DNA of 64,000 bases from Norana najaformis (GCA_964023275.1 OZ029919.1:2137501-2201500), one strand, 5' to 3'; shown: positions 1 through 12,593, counted from the first letter of the stretch. Program-made: numbers and translations. Notes: generated from the sequence alone by a model not told the origin.

Positions 1-348
1 CCCCTCTCGCGACGCATCACACCCCAACGGGGGACAGTCCGCAAGGGTGACCCCAGGGCAAGACGGAGCGACGGGTGGTGAACCGGTTGTCGATGGGAGC
101 GATCCTCCTTCGACGGGAACCCACAGAAACTGTCCCTCAAGAGGACAGTCGTTCTCGAAGTCGAAGTTCCATCTGCGCTTGCTCGCTTTCGCCAGATCCT
201 CTCGGATCCGGATCAAATCCCGTCTGTTGATCTCATGATCCACGTCGCTGAAAAGACATCTACGAACCGTGGCCACACGCGATACAGCCATCGGCTCCTT
301 CAACACATCTTCCTCAACCTTCTCCTTCATCGCTGATGCGACGAGCAT
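1..348 (-). CDS. CDKN1: CDK inhibitor of the p21/p27 (CIP/KIP) family, N-terminal 116 residues, cut by the window edge
   Basis: Family members bind cyclin-CDK complexes in the nucleus and block cell-cycle progression. Translating the minus strand from the ATG at 348-346 gives 116 uninterrupted codons to base 1. A TAA lies directly before this ATG in frame, so it is the furthest possible start; M7 is an alternative. Residues 30-33 read RCLF, the RxLF cyclin-docking motif, followed by SDVDHE (vertebrate p27 has a matching DHEE). The CDK-binding segment RRWNFDFENDCPLEGQFLW lies near residues 58-76, then GGSLP as in p27. Family knowledge: p27 continues with a tyrosine-containing FYY helix that enters the CDK ATP pocket; here STTGSPP follows and no such tyrosines are seen. 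The C-terminal part (nuclear localisation and degron region) is outside the window. The frame has no stop codon inside the window. Homology is very likely; the exact paralogue is not resolvable. Confidence 0.9.
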   Translation of the reverse strand, partial: MLVASAMKEKVEEDVLKEPMAVSRVATVRRCLFSDVDHEINRRDLIRIREDLAKASKRRWNFDFENDCPLEGQFLWVPVEGGSLPSTTGSPPVAPSCPGVTLADCPPLGCDASREG

Positions 349-404
349 TTACGTTTGGGGTACGAGAAAAATAAAAATTTAACAATTCCACGGATTTTCT
401 GCTT

Positions 405-456
405 TCGTCGTGGCTTTCGTTGGGCGCTGTAGAAATGACGGAATTACGATTACGAT
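405..456 (+). repeat. 3' tail of the dispersed LINE family, in the 5' flank of the CDK inhibitor
   Basis: The segment matches the tail shared by the LINE fragments elsewhere in the window: GGCTTTCGTTGGGCGCTGTA followed by GAAAT and a short ATTACGATTACGA tract. It starts about 57 bp upstream of the CDK inhibitor ATG, so it lies in that gene's promoter or 5' UTR, in antisense orientation to it. Confidence 0.7.
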
Positions 457-752
457 CGTCTGTTGCTCTCTAGAGAGTAAAACTTAAGTTTTTCCCAACT
501 GTTTCGTCGATTATCCTACTAACGTCTATAGTACTGAACTTCTAACTGAACGACGCACATCTGGGGTCGAATGTGTCACACAACTCAGTATCTTTGAACA
601 AACCAGGGTCTACGTTCTTCTACCCAGCCAGGCCCGCACGGTGGCTTACCTCAGACGCACCCCGGTGGCTAGGCAGCTCATTACGTATGCATCATGAACG
701 AGGCTGATTGGTTGGTCGGCATAACCACGCCTACTCTGCATGCGGCTGCATG

Positions 753-754
<2 letters not shown>
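457..754. other. Unassigned flanking DNA upstream of the CDK inhibitor
   Basis: No coding region or recognised repeat is visible. It probably includes promoter sequence of the minus-strand CDK inhibitor gene, but I see no diagnostic core promoter motif. Confidence 0.3.
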
Positions 755-818
<64 letters not shown>

Positions 819-1124
819 ATGTGTATCTCTATGTTTCTGTCTCTCCCTCGCTTGAACGGCAGAATTTTTCCTTGAAAAATAAGAGCGCAAAGATAAATAA
901 TGCATGCACGCGCGCGCACACACATACACACACACGAACCCACACTCGCACGCACACACCTACACGCACACACACACCTACACGCACACACACACGCTCA
1001 CACACACACACACGTGTGCATATATGAAGAGATCAGTTACAAAACCACAACAAAATATGTGCATCATTGCATAGCTTCAACATACGCTAAAGCATTCATA
1101 CGCGTGTCAACTGCCCCTTTATAC

Positions 1125-1182
<58 letters not shown>

Positions 1183-1429
1183 GAGAAATGTACATATATA
1201 CACATACATATATGCAGAGAATGTACATATATATACACATACAAATATACATACAAATGTACATATATATACACATACAAATATACATACACATCTACAT
1301 ATATACGCATGCATATATATATATGCATACATATGTACATTTATATATATATGTATGTTTATGCGGATATATTGCATATAATGTCCTTATAAGGATTCTC
1401 CTAACCTCGGTTACACAGCTGTGATAATG
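755..1429. repeat. Microsatellite block: (CT)n, CACACA-rich, (AT)n and ACATATAT-type repeats
   Basis: A pure CT run spans about 755-816. An ACAC/CACG-rich tract spans 910-1020. An AT run spans about 1127-1179, followed by interrupted ATACATATAT sequence to 1380. Open frames across it encode only Ser-Leu, Thr-His or Tyr-Ile repeats and are repeat artefacts. Confidence 0.95.
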
Positions 1430-1559
1430 CAGCGGAGTCAGCTGTTATTTTAGACAGATGATAGTATTATTAATAATATGTTTCCTATTATTATTAATAA
1501 TTTTCCTTATCTTAGGTTAACGCGTGCTTTGCTGGCGTTAATTTCAGAGGCCTGGCCAA

Positions 1560-1857
1560 CCGCACCCTATTGAGGGTGGAAAGGGAGTGCGAAGGGCGGC
1601 AACGGGGGTGTGCTATTCAAACGCCCGGGGTTGGGTGACAGGATGGTGTGGGTGGTGGTTGGGAAACCCTTCGTGTTTTCGATCGCAGCAGCTTTGGGTG
1701 GAGTTGAGTATTTGTTCGGTGCGGAAGTGGTGAGTGAGGGCGCGAGTGGGTGAGGGAGTGAGACAGGGAGAAGGTGGGAGAGAGGGATTGAGGAAGGGAG
1801 AGAGAAATGAAGGGAGTGAGACGGGAGTGAAAGGGAATGAGAGAGGGAGAAGGTGAA

Positions 1858-1888
<31 letters not shown>

Positions 1889-2530
1889 GAGAGATAGGAA
1901 GAAGGTGAAGGAGAGGCAGAAGGTGAGAGAGAGAGGCAGAAGGTGAGAAAGAGGGAGTGAGTGAGGAAAGGAGTGAGAGAGGAATGGAGTGAGAGGGGAG
2001 TGAAAGGGGATGATTGAAGGAGTGAGAGAGAGAGGAAATGAAGGAGGAAGTGAATGAGGGAGTGAGACAGGGAGAGAAGGTGAGAGAGAGGGAGTGAGCG
2101 AGGGAGAAAATGAGAAAAGGAGGGAGTGTGAGAAAGAGAAAGCGAGTGAGCGAGGGAGCGAGAGAGAGACAGAGACAGAGAGAGCGAGTGAGTGACGGAG
2201 TGAAAGAGTGAGTGAAGGAGTGGAGGGAATGAAAGAGCGAGGGAGCGTGAGAGGGAGGGAAAGAGGAAGTGAGAGAGGAAAGGAACGATAGAGAGAGGGA
2301 GTGAGAGAGGTGGAATGGAATGAGTTAAAGAATGGATTACACGTACGTATAGACATTTTTCTATCGCTGCCTTACGGCCTCGACCAAACTCATCTTTCAA
2401 TGAAATCATCGAGTGAAATCCTGACAGATAATGGGGTGGAGAGGCCTAGTGTTGTTAAGAAGACGGAGGGGTAGAGGCGAGGGTAGGGAAGGAGAGTGTT
2501 AGAGAGGGATTGGAATAGGGAGGGAAGGTG
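1560..2530. repeat. Purine-rich GAGAG/GGGAGTGAG degenerate minisatellite
   Basis: The plus strand is almost wholly purine over about 800 bp, built from variants of GGGAGTGAGA and GAGAGAGG with recurring GAAGGTGAGAGAGAG. The minus-strand Ser/Leu/Pro open frames (about 280 aa) are products of the repeat. Bases 1430-1560 before it and 2410-2530 after it hold nothing I recognise. Confidence 0.9.
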
Positions 2531-3326
2531 AGGTCGTTGTCTCGTCCTGAGCTAATTATATCCAGATCGACCTTCGGAAGTTCGTTTAGGCCGCAGAAGT
2601 TGATAAGTCAATGAGTTTTTTATTGCGCGACCGACAATTTAAATCGGGTAACGGCTACGATGGCTTCCTTAAGAACCTGAGAAATTGCGGTAAACCTCTG
2701 TCTGTCTGTCTGTCTGTCTTTCTGTCTGTCATTCTGACTCTGTCTCTCTCTTACTCTCTCTCTCTCTCTATCCTCCTTCCTTCTCAACCCTCTGTTCCTG
2801 TGTTTGTCTCTCTATGTCTGTGTCTCTGCCTGTCTTTCTCTGTCTCTCTAACCCTCTCTTATGCACCCTGCATTATATAAGCAGAATATTTGTTTTCGCC
2901 GTAGTAATATTCCCCGGGCATGTCGTGTCGGACGTTGACCTTGGCCTGACCCAGTGCCCTGGTTACGGCTCACGCGTGCGAGCGTCGCTGGGCGGAGCGA
3001 TAGAGAGAAAGAGACAGACAGACAGACAGAGACACACAGAGAAAGAGACAGAAAGACAGACAGACACAGAGGTGGGATACCCGAGTGGCGGGGCAGTGGC
3101 GGAGGGTTGGCGTTACACCCACCTGGTCGAGTGATTCGGGGAAATACATCGGATATTTGTCGACGCCTGTCTCTAGCAGATTTCAAACTCGAAAAAAACT
3201 AAAGCGCTACATAAAAGCCGAGCGCATGGCAACGGCTTATTAATTGCTGTCCGCTGTTGGCAGAGGGCGTTTGGGTTATGATACCGACTGACGAAGGGCG
3301 CTATAGAAGCTGTTTGGCTATAAGTG
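2531..3326. other. Mixed DNA with CTGT/TCTC tract (2697-2870) and GACA tract (3000-3070)
   Basis: A CTGTCTGTCTCTC pyrimidine tract and a short AGACAGACAGACA tract are embedded in non-repetitive sequence. No gene is recognised. The intervening segments 2531-2690, 2880-3000 and 3075-3326 show no long open frame or known motif. Confidence 0.6.
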
Positions 3327-4779
<1,453 letters not shown>

Positions 4780-5160
4780 GACTGACTGACTGACTGACTG
4801 ACCGACCGACCGACTGACTGACTGACTGACTGACTGACTGACTGAAGAAAGGAAGGGAGGGAGGGAGGGAGGGAGGAAGGAAGGAAGGAAGGAAAAAGAT
4901 TGAGAAAGAATGAAAGACACAGGCACAGACACAGACAGAAATACAGACACAGATAAATAGACAGGCAAAGATAGACAAGAAGAAAAACAGATAGACAAAT
5001 GCAGACAGACAAATACAGACAGACAAACACAGATACACAAATGCAGACACACTCAGACAGACACGCAGCCAGACACACAGGCAGAAACGCAGACAGACAC
5101 GCAGACAGACACTCAGACAGACATGCAGACAGACATGCAGACAGACAGACAGAACATAAA
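4780..5160. repeat. Tetranucleotide repeats: (GACT)n, (GGAA)n, (CAGA)n
   Basis: A (GACT)n run at about 4780-4844 passes into GGGA/GGAA repeats to about 4893, then CAGACACAGACAGACA-type repeats to 5160. Minus-strand Cys/Leu/Ser-rich frames across it are artefacts. Confidence 0.9.
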
Positions 5161-5545
5161 AGACGAAGACATTTTCCGACGTCGATATAAAAACACATAA
5201 TCCTACCCTGTCTGAACCCGCGCTGACGAAGGCTCCCTTAAACAGACACGCGTCCAAGCACCCTTAAAAATGGGCGGAAACAACCCCCTCACAATCACCT
5301 GGGGAGGGGTCAATGTCACAGGCGGGATAAATACGTATTCTGGCGCGATTAAGGTTTTTGACGGTGACGCTAAATAAGCGATTTAAGGTCACAGACGTCT
5401 GACGCCATCATAGTAAGGGGTGATTAACGTTCGACTTACTGTGACCTTTAACCCTGGAAAAATGGAGCAGCTCCACTTATCTTGGATGTCAGACCCCGCC
5501 CTTCAACTGTCTTCGAACCAGAGAAGTAACCAAGTACAGAATGCG

Positions 5546-5548
<3 letters not shown>
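5161..5548. other. Unassigned unique sequence
   Basis: No repeat and no recognised gene in about 390 bp. The 63-codon plus frame that starts at 5420 runs into the following TA microsatellite and has no family resemblance. Confidence 0.4.
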
Positions 5549-5615
<67 letters not shown>

Positions 5616-6290
5616 GTTATTCATATACATATTTATACATTTATACATATTTATATATGTATTTATGTGTATATATGTTTCATATTGGCAATTATAATTA
5701 TATTTGCATAAGATGTCGGCAGCATAATAGACATATATATGTATGTATTTATGTATGCATATATGTATGTATGTAAATATGCGTGCATGCATGTATATAT
5801 GTATGTAATGTAATGACTACAATTTATATAGCAACGCAAGTAGCAGGCTACTTCTAGGGTGCTTTACGTATGTGTATGTATGTATGTATTTATAATAATA
5901 ATAATAATAATAAGACAATTTATATAGCGCCGTAGCACGGCCGAGGCCGAAGAAAAGGACGCTGTACATGGGTTAAAAAACAAAATCAACTACAGTCATA
6001 AGATATCATAAACAGATGTATGCATGCATGTATGTATGTATGTATTTATGTGTGTATGTATGTATGCATGTAAGTATATATGTATGTATGTACGTACTTA
6101 TGTGTATGTATGTATGTATATATGTATTTATGTGTGTATGTATGTATGTATGTATGTATGTATGTACGTACTTATGTGTATGTATGTATGTATATATGTA
6201 TTTATATGTGTATGTATGTATGTATGCATGTAAGTATGTATGTACGTACTTATGTGTATGTATGTATGTATGTATGTATATATATGACCT
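5549..6290. repeat. (TA)n run and GTAT tetranucleotide arrays enclosing two SINE-like fragments
   Basis: A TA run spans about 5549-5610. GTAT repeats occur at 5740-5800 and 6015-6285. Between them, 5805-5870 and 5912-5965 each carry the ATTTATATAGC(G/A)C phrase seen in many short dispersed elements here, the second preceded by an (AAT)n run at about 5889-5912. Confidence 0.85.
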
Positions 6291-6585
6291 CTATCCAAAT
6301 CAGTCCGAACGAATTAGACCCCCGTCGTTTCCCTTTGAAGTCTAGAATTGCCGTCGACCTTTCTGAGGACTTGAAGGGCGGTTGAACAGTAATTGGTTTG
6401 ATTCCAGAAGTTACTCCGCTCCGCAGGTCATGACCTCTGCAGCGCCGGTGAACCGCAAACAGAAAATAATACAGTTCTACATAAAGTTATCTTGCGCTAT
6501 ATAAATGCAGTTGAAACCTGTGTAGAATAAAGGAGGCATGATCTGAAATTACGTCCTTAATATTTTATCTTCAGAGGTGTTAAGC

Positions 6586-6780
6586 TGGAGAGAGGGATGG
6601 TGGAGTGGTTAGCTTGCTCGATGTTGGCTCAGAGGTCGGGGATTCAACTCCCGACTGTTCCAAGATTGTGTTCCATTAACACCTCGAGAGATCTTGACCT
6701 TAAAATGAGTACATCGTCCGCACACTGTTGATGGAAGATCAGGCGGCAAGGAAGAGAACGTAAGCGTGTAGTATAAAAAC
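6586..6780 (+). mobile_element. tRNA-derived SINE, copy 1
   Basis: The head resembles a tRNA gene: a box A-like TGGTGGAGTGGTTAGC near 6600 and a box B-like GGGATTCAACTCC near 6640. The body contains TTCCATTAAC, then GAGATCTTGACC, AAATGAGTACAT and a segment ending ATCAGGCGGCAAGGAAGAG, and runs into an ACACATACAT array. The same order of blocks appears at 12163-12400 and 33800-33992 in reverse orientation, so this is a dispersed family and not a functional tRNA gene. Confidence 0.75.
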
Positions 6781-7165
6781 ACACACATACATATATACAT
6801 ACATACGCACATACATACATGCAATACATACATACAATACATTACGATTCCTCGCTCAGTCAATGGACATATGGCGTGTTAACAAATGTATTACTTACTT
6901 ACTTATTACATACACTTGGCTATACATGCATACTTTCATACATTTAAACACACGTACACACATAAACATACAAGCATACACATACATACATACATACATG
7001 CACACGTACAGACATACATGCATACATACATACATAAGCACATACATACATACATGCATACATACATACAAACATACATACATACATACGCACATACATA
7101 CATGCATACATACATACACACATACATACATCCATCCATACATATATACATACATAGATATATAA
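6781..7165. repeat. ACAT/CATA tetranucleotide array
   Basis: Imperfect ACATACATACAT repeats with GCAT interruptions, broken at about 6840-6900 by unique sequence. Open frames on both strands encode only Met/Cys/Val/Tyr or His/Thr/Tyr repeats. Confidence 0.9.
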
Positions 7166-7439
7166 ACAACGTCTGGCTCTAGACTCATTTTGAAGTTATT
7201 TGCAGAGAGGCGTAGTTATAACCACTGCCTGTTTAGACAAAACCCAGGAACGCCGAAAGCGGAACTGGCACTAGCTTTCTCTGCGACAGTTTTAGATCAA
7301 AACACGAAAACGAAACCATCTGATGCCGCTTTTTCATCGGACCTCGATTCTACTTTCGGTTTCTTATCTGCTTTCAAAGTGTAGGGAAGCGTTGATGATC
7401 TGGTAAATGTTAGGAATATGCGTCAATGTAACGTATTTG

Positions 7440-7595
7440 TATGACCGCATTATTATTGTCGTTGCTATCGTCGTTGCCGTCATAATCATAATCATCATCG
7501 TTGTCGTCATCGCCTTCGTCGTCGTCATCATTCTTACTATCATCATCATCAGCATCAGCAGCAGCAGCATAATAATAATAATAATAATATTCATT

Positions 7596-7642
<47 letters not shown>

Positions 7643-7724
7643 TATCCACCTCATTATCATCATCATCATCATTATCATCATCGCCATCATCATCAACATC
7701 CACCTCATTATCTGCATTATCATT

Positions 7725-7764
<40 letters not shown>

Positions 7765-7790
7765 ACCGCATCGTCCTCATCGTCCTCATC
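7440..7790. repeat. (ATC)n/(GTC)n trinucleotide tract
   Basis: ATC and GTC triplets dominate from 7440, with a near-pure ATC section at 7598-7640 and another at 7725-7765. All six frames are open over part of it, giving poly-Asp, poly-Met and poly-Ile artefacts. The preceding 7180-7440 is unique sequence with no recognised gene. Confidence 0.95.
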
Positions 7791-8510
7791 ATGATCACCT
7801 AATCTGGTCTGATTTCCACCCATGACAGGAATGTATTTTCCCCATTTTCCCGCCCATCACAAGGATGCATGTTTCGATTTTCCTTTCCCCCTCAGAGGTC
7901 GTTTTCCACCGATGTCAAACTAGAAACCGAACTCTACCATCTGCGTATCACATGTCACAATGAGTTTCTCTTGAAATCGGCGCTAAACAAATTAACGACT
8001 AAATCGCATTAGCAGCTATGTACTATGTAAGTGTTTGCATTACCTGTTTACATAACCTGGCGTGATAGGGAACTGGGACAAACACATGAGTATTCATCAC
8101 TGGGGGGTTTTACCCGTTAATGTATTTACAGAGAAAAGCGACTTTAGTACAGGAATCGAACCACTTAACTCCCGTTTTGAGGAAACCCCTTTATGAGTCG
8201 ACCGTGGTTTTGAAAGCGCGTTTACGGGTAAGAAAGATTTGCTCAGGTTAAATCCAGGCCATCTATTTACGAGGTGAGCTTTACTGATACATTAGCACTG
8301 AAAGTCCAAGGCACGTAGCCATTTTTATGAGTCCCGTGGTTATTCTGCATCAACCATACAATTGCTAATAATAAACTTCAAAAGGTCAGGGTAGGGGGTA
8401 GGTATCTGCAGTCATTTGGACAGATATTAAACGCAGTTTGTGGGTAGTTTTTAAAACGTACACGGTCGTACATACGACAAAATATTACTGAAGAATACAT
8501 GCGCTAAAAA
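7791..8510. other. Unassigned unique sequence
   Basis: About 720 bp of ordinary composition. I see no long open frame, splice-flanked exon, or match to the repeat families of the window. Confidence 0.4.
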
Positions 8511-8745
8511 ACCATACCATACCCTTAATATACCCTTACCATACCATACCCTTACCTTTTCACTTAACCTTCTCCTTAACCTTTCCCTTAACCTTACCTT
8601 ACCTTAACCATTTCCCTTAACCTTTCTCTTAACCTTTCCCTTAACCTTTCCCTTAACCTTTCCCTTAACCTTCCCTTAACCTTTCCCTTAACCTTACCAT
8701 ACCATGCCCTACCTTGCCTTACCTTGCCTTACCTTACCTTACGTA
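8511..8745. repeat. Minisatellite of CCCTTAACCTTT and TACCATACC units
   Basis: A 12-bp motif CCCTTAACCTTT is repeated with variants from about 8570 to 8690, flanked by TACCATACCC units before it and TTACCTTACC units after it. The hexamer differs from the animal telomere repeat. Confidence 0.85.
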
Positions 8746-8949
8746 ATTCGTTCATGCTTCCACGTGAATAAGGGGAATGCCATTGAACTGCCTCCCACCC
8801 AAATCGATTCACTGAAGTTGACCCACAGAACCTGTTACGTAAAGCTGCGCATAAAGGAACAAGAAATGAATGGAAAAGAGAGAAAGAAGACGTGCAAATA
8901 AAGAAAGAAGAACGAGAGATACATTTGGAAACCGGCCGAGAGACATGAC

Positions 8950-9015
8950 TTTGCGCCATCGGTTGATGCCTTGTGCATTAGACACCGGCGCATTACAAGT
9001 TCCTAATTATTTTGA
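8950..9015 (+). repeat. Dispersed short element with core ATCGGTTGATGCCTTGTGCA
   Basis: The core ATCGGTTGATGCCTTGTGCA followed by TTAGACACCGGCGC is nearly identical to copies at 44281-44335 (+) and 30184-30222 (-), with diverged relatives at 59910-59972 and other sites. It is probably the tail of a SINE family. Flanks 8746-8949 and 9016-9675 contain no recognised gene. Confidence 0.65.
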
Positions 9016-9675
9016 CTTACAATTAAATCACCCGGAATTACTGTGGCGATTTGAAACCATGAACTCGGCTGCAGTAGAATTTCAGCAGCTGAAAAAGGTT
9101 CGGACCGGATTTCTTTCATCTGAACTCCTCTATAATCCTGTGTTTATAGCAGCGTAATTATGATTAATCGCTATGAGCTTTACGTCTCTTTTGTGTGTCA
9201 TAGGTCGCAGCCGTTGTTTTCATGTTTAGTCAGTTGTTCATAGTTAATTAATAGTCAAACATCTGATGAAGTGGCGGATTGTGATGACGAATAATTCAAG
9301 ATCTCACATGACTTAAAGCTTGATCTGTAATTATTATTAATTAGTTGGCCGTTTTACTTAGTTTCATTCGATAAAGATCAATCCAGGGTCTCATAGAAGC
9401 CGATGTAAAATTACTTAGCGTGGAGTTTCTGTCTTAGAATTCGTCTCTGCAATATTCATTATCTTCTCAACAATATTAATTATTTTCCACTCCCTGCCTC
9501 CCAATAAGACGAAAAACATGTATATGAGTTCAAAAATCAACAACGATATTCTTAAAAGATATTTATTGAGTCGTGACTTGAAGGCGTCCAGAGAGCGTCC
9601 ACTCGTCACGTGGTCAGGAAGACTGTTCCGCGCAGAGGAGAAACATTCGCCGAAACCTCGTGGACGACCTAGTAA

Positions 9676-10165
9676 ATGCTTCAATTTTTACTTAAAATGT
9701 TAGTGTTAGTGTTGTTATTTGTATTAACATCATTGTCTATAATTACAGTAATTTCTCACACGCATTATTTTTCTAAGTTTTCGTATGCACACCGGCTTTC
9801 TTCTGGTTTTTTTCTGCCCCACCACTCTGGAATAAACTCCCCCCGGAATTGCGAGTTTTCTGACCCATCATACAAACTCATCGATGCTCGACCGCTTGCA
9901 ATTTCTGCGTCGGCCTTTCACTCAAAACTCAAAACATTCCTCTTTCACAGATTGTACCCTTTCTCTTATCTCTCTCTCCTCGCCAACCCCAAACACCCCC
10001 TCTGTAGCTGCCACGCTATCTCTCTTACTTTTGAATCTTGACCTGAAACCGAACCCTTTTGCCTATCGATTTTGTTTTGACTGAGCGCCTGTGAATAAGC
10101 CGGTCCTCGCGGCGCGGCTTTCGTTGGGCGCTGTAGAAATCTCAGAAATACGATTACGATGTTTA
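9676..10165 (+). mobile_element. 5'-truncated non-LTR retrotransposon (L2/CR1-like) 3' end
   Basis: A plus frame at 9676-10041 matches the C-terminal end of the reverse transcriptase ORF of the larger copy near 37 kb: SFKLIDARPLAISASAF-like text and FHSKLKTFLF, the conserved end of L2/CR1-type elements. The family 3' UTR follows (CTATCGATTTTGTTTTGACT, then GAGCGCCTGTGAATAAG) and a short TACGATTACGAT tail near 10150. The opening of the fragment is degenerate, so the element is dead. Confidence 0.75.
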
Positions 10166-10412
10166 AGAGACACCATTTTATTAACGAACCTGTTGCCATC
10201 TGGCGAACATGAATTATCTACCTACGACGCGTTTTCTTGCCATCTGGCGAATGTCGCCTTAATTCTAATAGATAAACCCGACTTGCGCCATATTTTAGCA
10301 GTTTCTCGGTCATTCGCCAGAGACCGCCACTACAAGTAATATTCAACTCGACAACCACAACGAGCAAACAACAAAATGATTTTAGCTTGATCGGATCTGA
10401 TTTGATCTGATC

Positions 10413-10414
<2 letters not shown>

Positions 10415-10488
<74 letters not shown>

Positions 10489-10490
10489 TG
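10415..10490. repeat. (ATC)n microsatellite
   Basis: About 24 consecutive ATC triplets, read as poly-Met on the minus strand. Confidence 0.95.
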
Positions 10491-10665
10491 ATCTAATCAA
10501 ATACTAACCTATTTGATCTAAACCGATCCAACCACACCTAATGTAAGCATGCATGTGCAGGCCCCCGATCGACTTTGTTTTGACTGAGCGCCTGTGGATA
10601 AGCTGGTTCCCGCGACTTAGCTATCGTTGGGCGCTGTAGAAATCTCGAGCTTACGAGCAAGCGCG
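10488..10665 (+). mobile_element. LINE 3' UTR fragment, copy A
   Basis: Contains CTAACCTATTTGATCTAAAC, then CGATCCAACCACACCTAATG, then the family tail TTTGTTTTGACTGAGCGCCT and GGGCGCTGTAGAAATCTCGA. The first two blocks recur at 11357-11425, showing that the two fragments share a longer 3' UTR than the other copies. Confidence 0.65.
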
Positions 10666-11350
10666 ATTTATCGAGTCGCATTATGAAAACATGAAGATTG
10701 GTGGTCACCCCCGGGCTGAAAAATGGACAGACAGACGGACGGACAGACAGACTGACAGACGGAGACAGTGTTGAAGGGAGGGAGGTAGGAAAGGGAGGGA
10801 GGTGTGACATACGTTCCAGGGGATAAATGACCAATTTCTGATCTTTACCTGCAATCAAAATCTTCCCTGAAAGGTGTCAGCATGAATACCTTCGTCTCCG
10901 CCTCTTTCTCTTCGCATGCACTTGATTTGAACAAAGAGACGAGTACAGTTATGTCAAGGAGCGGTCATTGCTAACGATGGACACTGGAACAATACGTTCC
11001 GCCTCTCAGGGACTGACCACGGCTGACCGTACGATGACCAGCGCGTGCGGTCAAGCGTGACCAGGGATGTGACATCCGCGGTCGGATTAATGGAGCGTGG
11101 AGAAGGGTCAGAAGTTGTCTCGTGGGGCATTATTTACCGGGGAAGAGAAGGGACACGTGGATGGGATGAGTGCGAACGGCTCCTTACCGCCCCACGTAGC
11201 CCCCCACGAAATGCTCAACTCTCAAGGCTTTATGCTTCTTAAAGATATGTGGCAGGGCAGCGATGGTAGCGTGGCTCGCAAAAACCCATTTGCCAATCAT
11301 TATTAACTATATATATAATTATATATATTTTATATGGACGCATATATATA
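10666..11350. other. Unassigned sequence with a short GACA/GGAG tract
   Basis: A GACAGACGGACGG tract lies at 10720-10765 and a GGGAGGTAGG patch at 10775-10805. The rest, including the 65- and 69-codon plus frames near 11045-11306, has no recognised homology. Confidence 0.4.
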
Positions 11351-11354
11351 TATA

Positions 11355-11480
11355 TTGATCTGATCTAATATAATTCTAACCTATTTGATCTAAACCGATC
11401 CAACCACATCTAATGTAGGCATGCATGCCTAGGCCCCCTATCGTTTTTGTTTTGACTGAGCGATTGTGAATAAGCTGGAT
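11355..11480 (+). mobile_element. LINE 3' UTR fragment, copy B
   Basis: Second copy of the CTAACCTATTTGATCTAAAC block plus TTTTGTTTTGACTGAGCG, truncated before the GGGCGCTGTAG tail. Confidence 0.6.
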
Positions 11481-12162
11481 TTTCTGTCCCTTGTCTCCTG
11501 TAATAACTGGTTCTAAATCTAACCTAAATTGAATGAAACTAACCTAACCTTACCGAACCTAAATTAACCCCAACTAGCCTGATCTGCTCTGCTATGACCT
11601 TTGGGGTGAACTCCCTTTTCGGCCCTTAATCACTAACAGCGCCCTCCCTGCCTCCGTTGAGTCGAGACTCGTCACCCTAGGATCTTTAACAAGTTGTCAT
11701 ATCCATGTATATCGCCAGTTTCTCGTTTCCTTTGAATTATTTCAAGTCGTCTGCTGCGAATGCGATCGTCTGTCAAAGGAAGAAGTCGTCGCAGAAACAC
11801 AATGCGCGTGTCCAAACTACCCGCTGTTCACCAATGTGAGGTGCTGCTCCATCCGTAGACGAGAAAAAGGTCTCGAACGCGTGCTCTGGTAGAGCGACCC
11901 GCTTGAGCATAGACTAACCAAAGGGACAATGTTCAGGGCGATGTATTAGACAGACAAGCAGACAGACAGGCAGACAGACAGACAGACAGACAGGCGGGCG
12001 GACGGACGGACGGACACATAACCTGGCCATAGGTTTAATTAATAACAACTAGTCTAACTAACTAGTTAAAAATTAGTAGTGATTAAAACTTAACAATTAG
12101 TATTTGGCAAGTACTAATCAGTAAATGCAAACACCAAGTGAGTACCAAGTGAGTCTGTTTGG
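11481..12162. other. Unassigned sequence with (CAGA)n/(CGGA)n patch
   Basis: A GACAGACAGGCAGACAGACA tract occupies about 11948-12015. The remainder is unique and shows no gene. Confidence 0.4.
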
Positions 12163-12400
12163 TTGTCATATTTCTTAGCCTCGGCATATGAGGGCGGGGC
12201 GAGTCCTCCTCTTCTCCGCCTGATCCTCCCACTGACAGTGTACGGTCAATGTACTCATTTTGTGACGAAATTCGCTAGGGGACGCAAGTTGACCCAATAT
12301 CTCGAAACAAATTTCTTCCCTGCCAAGGATTTGAACCCTGCGCCCTTTCGACTGACAACCCAGTAAGCTAACCACTAGAATATCGCACACCTCTGTTGGA
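12163..12400 (-). mobile_element. tRNA-derived SINE, copy 2
   Basis: On the minus strand the head reads TATTCTAGTGGTTAGCTTAC (box A-like), then GGGTTCAAATCC (box B). The body shares with copy 1 the order of blocks ending in GATCAGGCGGAGAAGAGGAG. The 67-codon plus frame here lies across the element and is not a gene. Confidence 0.75.
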
Positions 12401-12593
12401 GATCTTTCCATATGAAACTGCACTACCAACACACTGACGCAGGTTTCGAACCGGTAGCTATGGCCACCGGTTTGTACCCTTGCGGTATACGTTTTGAAAT
12501 CTAATGTGAAAGTTAAGGACGCGATCTGCCTTGTTATTAATGGGACTAATAACGATTGCGCAAAGGCAGTTATGAGTGCCTCTCTACGAATGC

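Noticed and set aside
1567-2409. 280-codon minus-strand open frame
   Set aside because: Ser/Leu/His/Pro repeats translated from a GA-rich minisatellite; overlapping frames are equally open.
6586-6665. Functional tRNA gene
   Set aside because: A and B boxes are present, but no convincing cloverleaf or anticodon arm could be placed, and the sequence belongs to a dispersed SINE.
7364-7823. Poly-Asp, poly-Met and poly-Ile frames
   Set aside because: Pure consequence of the ATC trinucleotide array, open in six frames.
8570-8700. Interstitial telomere-like array
   Set aside because: The unit is CCCTTAACCTTT, not the CCCTAA of animal telomeres, and it is flanked by related degenerate units.
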